Part shown: positions 54,926 to 64,000 of the stretch, one piece after another | Layout: each line of letters begins with the position of its first letter | Numbering within the stretch: the stretch's first letter is position 1 | Assembly (NCBI GenBank): GCA_014871385.1 | Contig: CM026431.1 | Coordinates: 1-64,000 of the forward strand | Length of the DNA: 64,000 nucleotides | Direction: 5' to 3' | DNA from: Ceratodon purpureus | Taxonomy: Eukaryota > Streptophyta > Bryopsida > Pseudoditrichales > Ditrichaceae | The notes under the pieces: generated by a model | Database searches by the model: none | Seen by the model: only the letters and a program-made list of their open reading frames with translations | Told to the model about the DNA's origin: nothing | Made by a program: the position numbers and the translations under genes

Positions 54926-57900
54926 ACCTCTCTATTGGCCCACTGCTCGGTCAATTGTGACCTTTTCAGTATCCGTTCAGGATTCTGGTAACAAAGACAT
55001 ATCAGAACAGAGTAATTAGACCCGGCACAGGTTTTAAGATGCGCATAAAATTCCGAAGAAAACATGTAGTCTTTCGCATGACAACTACTTGAATGAAGTG
55101 TTCCATAACAAATGGATTCCATACAGATATTTTCTGCCAATTAACTAACCTCTATAGCAGCATGAATAAAATCCAATCCTGGAGGCCTTGCTTCCACAAT
55201 GGCCTTCTACACCTTTTTCCTAGCTCCTGTTGTCTGCTTCAGAGAAACAGATGGTTAGGATCCAATAACAATATCTACAAGCCGATACATCTTGGTTGAG
55301 ATCGGCAGCTGATACCATAGAACTGGATAAATGTTGCCAAAATATGGTGTTCTTACACAAAGTTTGTTCATAGAAGTTCCTGTGAAGAGACCCTTCTAAC
55401 AAGTGTTATGGCATTCTAGAGTGACATAGACCTTAAAAATGCCTAAAATCTAACAAACAACAATTCGGATCATTGAGATTAAAAAAGGTCGAGGAACAAG
55501 AGATAACTGTGCCGAGCATAAATAATTATTCTATAAGTACAAGGTTTAAAATAGCCACATCCTTGAAATCTATTGTAATGAAGAGGCATGAACATTCCAA
55601 AGAATGTCTAAGTCACTTACCCCAAAATTGAAAAGACAATTAAATCTGTCTGCCATGAACAACTCCAAGGCACTCTTCCGGAGGGCATATCTGCAAAGAA
55701 AAATTCGATATATATCATGATGCAATGACACACTAACGAGTACAAAACGTAGAATCGTGCTTGTGAAGACCATAGTCATCGTTAGCTGTCTCGTCCTACA
55801 CATCAAATATCTCCAAAGCTTTTCAAACTTCAGAGTACTAACCACATATGCATGTGTTTTGAAGCTCGTTGCCATCTCCTTCCTCACAGAGATTGCCACC
55901 AGATTGCTTGTAAAAGTTTTGCTTAAAAAACTTAAGAGAAATACGAGTGCACTGAACTTACCTTCGAGTATATATTTCTTTTAACAATGACAAAGGCCAA
56001 AGCCTGTCTTTGGACCCATCCTTTCTTTGCTTCCTCTTTCCTTCTACTTCCCCTCCAGCCTCTACTTCAGACACACCGTCGGCACCAATTAAGACTGCAA
56101 CACCTGTCTCATTCATCTGCACGCGGTCATCTAGCATGAAGCAAATACGCCTTGTTGTAACCTGCACCGACCATGTACGTAAATTTATCAGGCACAACAG
56201 CCCACTAACAGAGGAGAAATAATTAATTTCGTTAGAGTAATAATTCAAACGTGCAGCAGAGGTATGAAAGGAGCTTCAACAGACAGAGGCTACTGAAAGC
56301 CTACACTTCTGAAAAGGTGATCATACAGTTCGGTAAAGCATCATTTATTAGAAGAATTTGCACATCTTCCAGGATCATATTGCACTGCACGAGATTAAAA
56401 TTTAGAATTCTAACCTGAAACATTCCTCCTCGCAGTTTTAACGGCTGAATCAGAACTCCAGGCATTTCCAAAATTAGAACCTCCTTAGCCTCTGGGGTGG
56501 AGGGAGCTGCAGGTACAGGGCTAGGTGGTGGACTAGTTGGTGCTGGAGCTGTATTTGAAGACTGTGTTTGAGCTATTCCTGAGTGAATTCTCTCAGTAGT
56601 ACCTCTGGACTCCTCTTTTCTCGAATAGGAACCAGCTTCCTCTATCTCATCCTCAGATCTGGAGGCTTCTTCTCCCGTGTCATTACCAGTGCTATTTACA
56701 GTTATAAGCTTAGCCATGGCAGAAGCTACAGGAAGTTCACCGTCAGAACCAGTACGTTGAGATTGCTCGTATCCTTTCATTGGTATCTGATGTTCCGCCC
56801 CCTTGTAATTCTGCTTCAATCGCTTTCTCATGCGCAGAGAATTCTCAAAAGCATCCAACTTCCAGTACACCTGCATGCAAACCAGATTCTGGAGCTAAGC
56901 TAAAAATTCTGCATTCAGTATAGAAATTATCACAGAAGAAGTGGAGCGGAAGCGCCTTCGTCAGCATAATAAGCATTGTTAGAAGTATGACTAGTGGGTT
57001 TTACTTAGTTTCAGAGGTGTGCACAAGCAGAAGCAATGATCAAGAATGAAAACCACCAACTACAGTGAAGAAAAAGTTCATTGATTCGTAATACCAGATT
57101 CAAAGTAAGAAATGAACAGCAAAATGCGAAGTTGATGAAAAATATTGGAATTTATCAACAAATTTCCTGCACACAAAAACCTGAAAACTGACATCTATTT
57201 ACGAATAAGCTGCTGTACACTTATGACCCACATCATCTTCACGATTCCTGTGGTAAAGACAAGGAGAAACATTTGTCGTAGGCCCATCAATTCATTGCAA
57301 GTGAACCTAACCATACCACTAGCACTTCAAGGACGTTGGGGTATCAGTCTTGACTAGAGATTATGTACAAGCCAGTGCAATTATGTACTGAGATAGAGAG
57401 CCTCACATATGAAATCATAGTGCGAGAAACGGACATCAAAGATAAATACGTGAGACATCCCAGACAGTACTAGGGCTGTTATAAGATGCCAAGGTCCGTG
57501 GAAGTAGGCATAAGTTATACCCGTTACAGGGGTCCAATCTGATTCGTAATGGCCCCAAAGAGTGCACCCATCTCTTGAAGACGACGAATAAGAGAACGCC
57601 AAACTCGCCCTCCCACAGTTGTTCCGAACTCGTCGGCAGCAGCAGCTATCGAGCGTCTGTTGACCTGTCCATTACAATAGAACGGTTTACCATGAGATTC
57701 TAGAGAAGAGCTTGCACATCAAGAAGTTCAATCATCAAAATTTCAGTCATGAGGTCAAACAACAAGCAAAACTTCATCATGCAGATCTTTCCTCCAAAAA
57801 ATTATATCAAATAACGAATGGGAATGACATAACTTATATGTATGAAGATTACCTCAAGAATACGCATCCGCCTTGCCGTTTCCACCATAGCAGGAAGGAC

Positions 57901-59165
57901 ACCGAAGAGTGAGTGAGCAGATTCACCAATATTTATTCCTTCAAAATCCTCTCCTTTGTTATAATCTCGCCAAGTGTTAATCGTAGCCTCCGCTATGTTT
58001 CCTCTTCTTGTCCTCTCTCAATCCGTTAGAGTTCTACGCTGCCATGATGTTGCCATAGCCACAGCACCTAGCCCGCGCACTGAACCTACCCGCGCTGCTC
58101 GTTCTTGATCCCGAGCAGCAGCAAGAGCTACAGCCTTTACAGTTGCCTTCTCTTTTGGTGTGGTTGCCTGCGGTCGTTGAAAGTTTGCTTGAGATTCCAA
58201 TGGCCGTTGAAAGCTTGTTGTAATTGAAAGCCGATTAGATCGCGCTTGCTGAAGATGTTGACCCGCGCTTAGATCTTGGATGTTGCGACTGTCGACCACT
58301 TACTCCAGCACCAGCCATGGCTAGGGCCATAGCAGCTGGAGGAGATGCAAACGCAGCTGCTCAGGCTGGGGTAATCATGGCCAAGGCGGCCTACATCGAC
58401 AATGTATATAAAGGTCCATTTACTCAGATTCAGCACGAGAGAGAGAGAGGACTGTGACAACTTCATATGACAAATCCAGCTTTACGAGCAGCAAATAACA
58501 CATCAGACGATTTATCTAGATGTGCCTTCACCTCCCCAATGGCATCCTCTGAATCCTTGCCGTAATTCACTCTTGATAAAAAGAGGTACCTTGACCAGAG
58601 AGTGTTGTTTGCAGGCGATAACATTTCTAATCTTAAATTCAGAACAAATGGCAGAAATACCTCAAGTGGGGGTGTATCGACTGCCAAAGGACTGTCTTCA
58701 ACTGCAAGAGGACTCTGACCCTCGGCATCTGTAAACTCATGGATGCCCGACAGTAGAGGCCTCCGACGCCTGAAAAGCGCAGCAAAGGGTGGGACGATCG
58801 TCTCGAGATACTGCTTCCGAAAAACCTCTCTATCATCATTCACTGCATGCCAGACCTGGACAGAACAACTCCCGGTGAGACCAACCTACTCGAGATTCAA
58901 AGGTCACTAACATCAACTTGACAAAACATACAAAGAAGGTATGAAGTATTCCACAAAATGATCTCGAGGAAAACCTACTGAAGCCTGTGTAAGAAAAGCT
59001 AGACAGAAGTATATGCGATAAGCATCATTTCTGAGGCAACACCTACCTCTGAGTAGAAAATGCAGACTGCCACAAGCACCCGTTGCCTCCGATAATCAAT
59101 GAAAAAGTTGCATTGTGAGCAATGGCGCCAGCACACTGACGAGTCAATAAAACAAAACAAGCACT
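54926..59165 (-). pseudogene. Captured middle part of a plant BEACH-domain protein gene
   Basis: Minus-strand exons in order: RVLVAVCIFYSE (59165-59047), VWHAV...LETIVPPFAALFRRRRPLLSGIHEFTD (from 58857), an AAAFASPPAAMALAM segment (~58370-58310) with TGA where a Trp is expected just before it, ATTPKEKATVKAVALAAARD and GLGAVAMATS (~58170-58030), WRSLIRRLQEMGALFG (~57570), then the PH-BEACH part: VYWKLDAFENSLRMRKRLKQNY and EVLILEMPGVLIQPLKL (56876-56395), RLWPLSLLKEIYTR (~56010-55965), YALRKSALELFMADR..CLFNFG (~55690-55622) and RILKRSQLTEQWANRE (~54985-54926). It stops at the start of the BEACH core, whose N-F-E-Y-L region is missing. BEACH proteins act in membrane trafficking; this copy cannot. 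Confidence 0.75.
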
Positions 59166-59468
59166 TACGATTAAAAGGTAACACAACGTTGGACAGCATG
59201 AAATTGAAAACCAGCTGAATTTTTTTTATATGCACATAACGTCATAGACAGTCATGGACCACAACCATGACTTAAGAGCAATGAAGCTTTTAAACGAGTC
59301 ACCAGAAAGTTTCCTATGGCAACTGATTCTTTAAGAAACTCAACAAATAATTCTTCATCTGTACGTATGCACCCAGGGAAATGGAAACAGTCCCGCATAC
59401 TGTAATACAAAGTAAGATGCACAGAACTCAGAACCGCAGTAACAACAACGAAGGTTAACGACTAAAGC

Positions 59469-60356
59469 TTACCACCAAAGCAAAGAAGATTTTCTTCTCC
59501 TCGTGGCCAATTCTTGGATCTGGATCCTTCTTGAATTTCCCTCTATCATCGAATTACACGAGTCGGAGAGGACGAGCCGGACCACCTGCAACACTCTTGA
59601 CAGGACTCGACCAAGTTTCCGTCGCTGGACTAACCTAGCAGCAAAAATTGTAAGAAGCAAGGAGTCCGAGGTAAAGCATGCTCACAGTTTCGGTCCGATG
59701 CTGTTATTGTCAGCCTCTGCAGTCTTCAGTAGCTCGAGCACTTCGGATGTCTGCTCCGATGAGAATCGCAGACCCTCACAGGCTGCTCCAAATTGTCGAC
59801 TTCGACCTTGCGAATTCCCCTCCCCGGCACTCTCCGGAATGTAAACTCCGCGAAGGTCGTCCCACTTCTTTCGGCATGCGTCCTCCACTCTCCCATCCCT
59901 CTCCCACGAGGCGTACTGTTTTCGACAAACGTCATACGCGAACTTCGCCCAGTTTATCTTTGCCTTACCTTCTCTTTCCGCCAGCCAGCTCCTCAGGAAG
60001 TAACGAGCATACTCCTTGTTGGGGGGCGGGTGATTGTAGATCACCAAGTATTGCTGGTATACCTTAGCGCACTCCTCCTCCGAGATCTCCCCATTCGGCA
60101 CGACTCTGATACCGCTCCCTCCCTTCGTTGGAAACACCCTTTTGAGATGGTTTTCGGTGATATGAGAGTTCCCGCATTCCGTCTTCCCGCAGATCCCGGA
60201 GTCTTCCAAATCCAGCCTCTCCGCGAAGTTCTGCACAGTCCACTTGGCACGCTCATGCAAAGCCTTAGCAAATTTAATTCGTTCCAAATTCTTCCTGTTT
60301 AGGTCGTGCTCCACCTTCGGCACTGCAACGACCTGATCACAGAGCTCCGATGCCAT
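59469..60356 (-). CDS. 278-aa protein of unknown function, intact two-exon gene
   Basis: Exon 1 60356-59686 starts at ATG (MASELCDQ) and ends in phase 2; exon 2 59634-59469 continues in phase and ends at TAA. Residues ~90-190 hold conserved-looking segments (EECAKVYQQYLVIYNHPPP, YARYFLRSWLAERE, WAKFAYDVCRKQYASW, CRKKWDDLRGVY); spaced Trp residues resemble a Myb/trihelix-like DNA-binding helix set, but this is tentative. Exon 2 is strongly basic. It is the outermost gene at the right end of the 39-kb element, where a DNA-binding accessory factor would be plausible. It begins ~300 bp upstream of the BEACH fragment and is distinct from it. Confidence 0.55.
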
Positions 60357-61194
60357 GAAGATTGCGGGAGTGCGCACACGCTTGCAAACAGATTGTAATT
60401 CACCGCCGACTATTTGCGACGTGAACAACGCTGGAAGCTCTGTAACCCTAATCCCAGCAAGGCCCACACTTTGCTATTGCGTTTCCCTCTAAATTCAGCA
60501 ATGCAGCTCTTCGCTAAATTCCGGACCGCGAGCGACAGCAAGACTCCCCCACAATGCTGATTATGCAGGCACAAAGATGCGCGCACTCCCGGAACTCAAA
60601 ACCTGGGGTTCCGGTTCGACACAACAGCCGGAATTCAGCAGATCCGCAGTGATGACGCACGATGTACCCTCCGTTCGGGGATTCGCAAGCACTCAGACAC
60701 ATAACAGTTCGCAACAACGGCAGATGAGAAACCCAAACACCATAGATCGAAAAATCAGCGAAACCCCCACTCGCGCTGCGACCTCCTCTCGCGACAAAAC
60801 CCTCACGATGCCCTCCTTTGATCCAGCTCAAAGTGCGAGGGAAGTAAAGTGTCCAGCACATTGGAAAACCCATTCCCAAGCACTTGCACCCTACACGCAT
60901 TCTCTCAAACATAGACCGCACCCACGTCAGTAGCGATGGCCGCGCACCTGCAATTACTTGCTGTTCCTCGGAAATGGAGATGCTGCAGACCGTGAAGAAG
61001 AAACGGCTGCGGAGCATTCAGTTGCGACCCTTTGCGGGATTGGGCGCAATGAAGAGCCCTCACTCGACTTCCGTGTCGACCCCAACAAGTGTCACCCAGC
61101 TCCCTTCCCTGTCATCTGGTTGTTCAACTGCCAAGACGTTCCCAAAGTCCCCAAAACACCCACTGCGAATTCACTGAATTCTGGTCACATTTTG
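60357..61194. other. Right subterminal region of the 39-kb element
   Basis: Probably contains the promoter of the 278-aa gene. AAAGTG/CACTTT motifs occur near 60830-60860 and 61180-61215. Plus-strand frames here lack motifs. Confidence 0.4.
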
Positions 61195-61227
61195 CACTTT
61201 GTGGTACACTTTATTGTGCTTCCCCCC
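61195..61227 (-). repeat. Right TIR of the 39-kb element
   Basis: The reverse complement begins with six G, then AAGCACAATAAAGTG, then TACCACAAAGTG, matching 22243-22276 with one substitution and one indel. Confidence 0.8.
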
Positions 61228-61231
61228 TTAC
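61228..61231. other. Right TTAC target site duplication
   Basis: TTAC directly follows the right TIR, matching 22239-22242. Confidence 0.6.
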
Positions 61232-61570
61232 ATACATTTTCTTAAAAAAGTAACCAAAAAAATGCCTTATTTTAGTATTTTTCCGCGGTTATAGGGTACA
61301 CTTTACTATTGAAAATATGGTTAAAGGTCCATTCTCTGCTCTCCATTTTCTGCTCTCTGCTCTCCGCTCGTCGCTCACCGCTCGCATGCTAACTTTGCCC
61401 ACCGCGCGTCGCCTCCTATGGTCGCGGCCGCGGCATTGCCCGCCACTACGCATGCAACACCTTCCCCGCCTTCAGACGCCGCTTCTGTAGAAGCTACCTT
61501 AGCCCCTATCGACGTCGACGCCGCATGAAACTGTGCTGTGTTATTACTGATTTCCGCATTTGATCTCCTC
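61232..61570. other. Flank right of the 39-kb element
   Basis: AT-rich, then a CTCTGCT-rich simple repeat near 61330-61385. A GGGTACACTTTAC string at 61294-61306 resembles part of the TIR (GGTACACTTTAT), perhaps by chance. Confidence 0.4.
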
Positions 61571-62005
61571 TCAGGTACGACGTTTATTGAATTTTGCATT
61601 AAATTTTTGCACGGTGTATTGTGTCTCCTCGGGCCACAACATCTCTTCCAAAGATCTCCCTTCCCCAAACGCATACTCTCCCTCATCAAACTCATCCTCA
61701 CTTGGTTCCTCACAGGAACTATCTCTTCCAACAGTGTCAGATAATTCTTGGCTCTGCAAAAATTCAGAATGTTGGCCTCCAATTGCAGATTCTAGTAATG
61801 TATATATGTCCTCATTGAAATCAACAGGTTCTAGAGAAGGTGCAATTGGAGGAATTGGAGGTGAAGGTGGTGAAGGAGGTGAAGGTGGTGAAGGAGGTGA
61901 AGGTAGTGGTGATGGTAGATGGGGGAGGGGAGGATTAGAACTTGATGAATGTAGAGAGTGTAACCTCCAGCTCCTTCTTGGAGCCTCCAAATAACTCTCC
62001 TCCAA
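61571..62005 (-). CDS. Proline-rich acidic ORF, possible exon
   Basis: A 144-aa open frame without a clear ATG, so probably an exon of a longer gene. It has a PPSP tandem run (encoded by a GAAGGTGGT-like repeat near 61860-61910) followed by an acidic stretch (EEPSEDEFDEGEY). An ATG-led basic reading MPRKSSTSWKGKE on the minus strand near 62190 could be its first exon. No domain recognised. Confidence 0.3.
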   Translation of the reverse strand: MEESYLEAPRRSWRLHSLHSSSSNPPLPHLPSPLPSPPSPPSPPSPPSPPIPPIAPSLEPVDFNEDIYTLLESAIGGQHSEFLQSQELSDTVGRDSSCEEPSEDEFDEGEYAFGEGRSLEEMLWPEETQYTVQKFNAKFNKRRT

Positions 62006-63170
62006 AGATGAAGTACTCCATATGTCATGATTTCATGTTCAATTACAAAGTATTATTTATAAAATCATAATAATAGTAGTACGTGAGTAAGGGCTTCTAC
62101 ATACTTCAACATGACAAGTAAACATGTAATGAAAATGCTGAAATTTTTCTTCACCTCCTTCCCTTTCCATGACGTAGAACTTTTGCGTGGCATTGTAACC
62201 TCCTACAATCTACAACAGATTATGACAAACAGAAATGAACTTGTAAGCTTCCACTCTCATGAAATGAACTTGTGAGCCTCCACTCTCATGAATTCAAGTT
62301 ATAGCTTGTAGTGGATGTGGAGATGTTTCCATTTTTTTCATCTTTGAGATGTTTCATTCTTTCCCAAATGAATTATTTCCATTCCATTCAGAGTATGGTG
62401 GGCGAAAGTATTGAGCATGATGGTCTGTGTGGATCTAGAATGTGACAAGTTGACAATCTTGATTTTTATTTTTTGATGTTGTCTGTGGATACAGACAGCA
62501 GTAGTAACTGCCGCAGCCCCTAGCAGAGTCACTGCTGAAGCCAAGTCGCACCCCGCAACCCACTATTGAGCCCACTTTTCAGTAATGCACCCACTAATAA
62601 ATCCTCTTACATTAATGCAGAGAATGTAATCCGGCTGAATATCCAGCCAACCCTCACCCACGAGGCTCCACAGGTGGCAAACCCCGGCCCCCATCGACAG
62701 CTTGGACTCTTGGCCTGTAGCCAGGAACAGTCCCCGCCTCCCAACAGTAACCACGGCCCCTACCAGCGGAGACCCTCCTTCGCCGTCCCCGCTCCCTCCC
62801 CCGCCCTCGCCACTCCCTTTCACGCCCTCCCCACTCCTTCCCTGATCCCACTGTTCCTCCCTTCGTTCCCCTCCCCACCCCACATTGGCGTCCTCCTCCA
62901 CCTCTCTCGGCCCACCCCGGAAAACTATCTCCCTTGGTCAGCTGCCTTCCTCTGAAAGTCAAATCTCTCCTCGAAGTTCATTGGAGCAGGACCTTCCCCA
63001 AATTTCCAAATGAGCAGCTTTTTCAGCTCAGGTCATCATAACTTTTGCCTCGAGTGTCCAAATCCAAAAAAAAAAAAAACCCACACCTAGCTCTTCTTAT
63101 GGCCTACCTTCAATAAAATTTTCAGAAATTCACGATTAAAATTGAAACCGTAGGTACATGCCCAAGTTTC
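62006..63170. other. Low-complexity flank
   Basis: AT-rich sequence, then a C-rich stretch (62680-62940) whose reading frames are compositional. No gene identified. Confidence 0.4.
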
Positions 63171-63171
63171 A

Positions 63172-63295
63172 AAAAAGCCCATTCTAGGACTATGGTCCTT
63201 TAGGGGTTAATGGATTTTATAGGATTTGAGATCCTGAATACCGTATTCATTAACCCCTAATTGGCCAAAGTCCTAGAATGGGCATTTTTGGATAT
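63172..63295. repeat. Fold-back repeat
   Basis: GCCCATTCTAGGACT...TAGGGGTTAATG (about 63177-63212) is inverted at 63251-63291 with a few mismatches; the loop is about 40 bp. No coding content. 63300-64000 is AT-rich and shows nothing else. Confidence 0.65.
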
Positions 63296-64000
63296 TGGGC
63301 AGGTTCCTAAAAATTCAAATTTACTTGAATTTTTTTGAATTTTTTTGTGGCAAAAGGTTTTTTCAAAAGGTTTATGGGGATATTTTTTTATTTTTTTTGG
63401 ATGAAGTGAGGGAAAGTTATGCTCCTTTGAGCATAAGACGCCCTTCCACGGGCAGGCTCTCAGCCGCTGTGAATGCAACAATTTCTTGCCTAAACTGCCC
63501 AAAACTGCCAAAATCTGCCAAGAGTCTGCCTAACGACTAAACTTTGAAATTCCACCAAAAATTGAGATTTTAGTTTTTTTCAGAAATAAAAATTTCTTAA
63601 TATAGAAGAGGCACTAGAGCATGTTTCTACCGTAACTACCGTTTGGATTTTAAATCAAAAAATATTCCATATGCTATTTTTATTGTAAAAAAACGGCCTT
63701 TGTATGTGAATTTCAGCATACCCTCTTGTGGAAATTGATGATTTTCTCTCAAGGTTCCACACCTTGCATGGACATGAGATTTTGTGGACATGTACCTAAG
63801 TCACCTAGGAACAAGAATCCAAAGAAACGCATTCTAAATATACTCATAAAATGGTTTTTTTGGATCTCAAAAGTTTGTTGTCCCCGTTTTGCAGGGTAAA
63901 AAACTTTTTCTTCAAATTTGAATGTTACGATCTCTCAAATGATAACTAAAGGAATGAGAGTGTGAGATTTGACAGGCACATAGACATAGAAGTTAGATAC

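Larger units (their letters stand above)
22243..61227. mobile_element. ~39-kb TIR DNA transposon with its own transposase and captured host gene fragments
   Basis: The left end begins GGGGGGAAGCACAATAAA and the right end is its inverted copy: 21 bases match perfectly, then ACCACAAA and GTG continue the match with one substitution and one indel. TTAC stands immediately outside both ends, consistent with a 4-bp target duplication. Inside are a five-exon DDE-like transposase gene, at least three other open genes, and intron-containing fragments of UGT80, CIPK, guanylate-binding protein and BEACH genes. Fragment capture with introns is the hallmark of Pack-type DNA transposons. The superfamily is not one I can name. 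The alternative, a chance inverted repeat around ordinary genes, is unlikely given repeat length, matching flanks and gene content. Confidence 0.75.

Noticed and set aside
39620-59165. UGT80, CIPK, GBP and BEACH as working host genes
   Set aside because: Each lacks an essential part (sugar-binding half, kinase N-lobe, GTPase domain, BEACH core) and has stops or frame breaks; they lie inside a TIR pair.
61294-61306. Second TIR copy outside the 39-kb element
   Set aside because: Only about 11 matching bases (GGTACACTTTA); could be chance.

Overview
The window looks like repeat-dense nuclear DNA of a green plant lineage, most likely a streptophyte alga of the Chara type. The evidence is intron-bearing fragments of plant-type genes: a CIPK kinase with a NAF motif, a UGT80-type sterol glucosyltransferase, a plant guanylate-binding protein and a plant BEACH protein. 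They sit inside very large transposable elements. The species call is inference (about 0.5); the plant affinity is firmer.

Layout. (1) 2-14379 is a complete 14.4-kb hAT-type DNA transposon with perfect 19-bp terminal inverted repeats. It carries four minus-strand genes: a protein-kinase-like protein, a BED/DUF659/hAT-dimerisation transposase, a RING protein and a small coiled-coil protein. Each gene has a TATA-like box with a ~300-370-bp array of a GC-rich decamer (core GGGCGCGAGC) directly upstream. (2) The hAT sits in the internal region of an older LTR-retrotransposon fossil (about 14388-17200, minus strand), recognised by a tRNA-Asp-type primer binding site and an LTR full of a CAAWTWGACA-like motif. 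(3) 17.2-22.2 kb is mostly gene-free, with a GC-rich fold-back and a decayed gene copy at 21.4-21.65 kb.

(4) 22243-61227 is proposed as a single ~39-kb TIR transposon. Its ends match over ~33 bp (perfect for the first 21) and are flanked by TTAC on both sides, consistent with a 4-bp target duplication. It carries a five-exon plus-strand gene (24524-32210) for a large putative DDE transposase that I cannot place in a named superfamily. It also has several open, splice-phase-consistent accessory genes: a 527-aa membrane/coiled-coil protein, a 278-aa protein, a RING protein with an RG-rich tail, and an orphan 33.7-37.1 kb gene. In addition it holds four intron-containing fragments of unrelated host genes (UGT80, CIPK, guanylate-binding protein, BEACH). 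The fragments lack essential domains and carry stops or frame breaks, as expected for DNA-level capture by a giant Pack-type transposon. AGTG/CACT motifs are very dense at its ends and in two internal blocks. (5) 61.2-64 kb is flank with a proline-rich ORF, low-complexity DNA and another fold-back.

The window is therefore two giant DNA transposons of different families separated by fossil repeats. Both carry a RING protein with the same cysteine layout, and both carry motif-saturated non-coding DNA private to the element. All exon joins are hand-made from splice signals and reading phase; no database search was possible.
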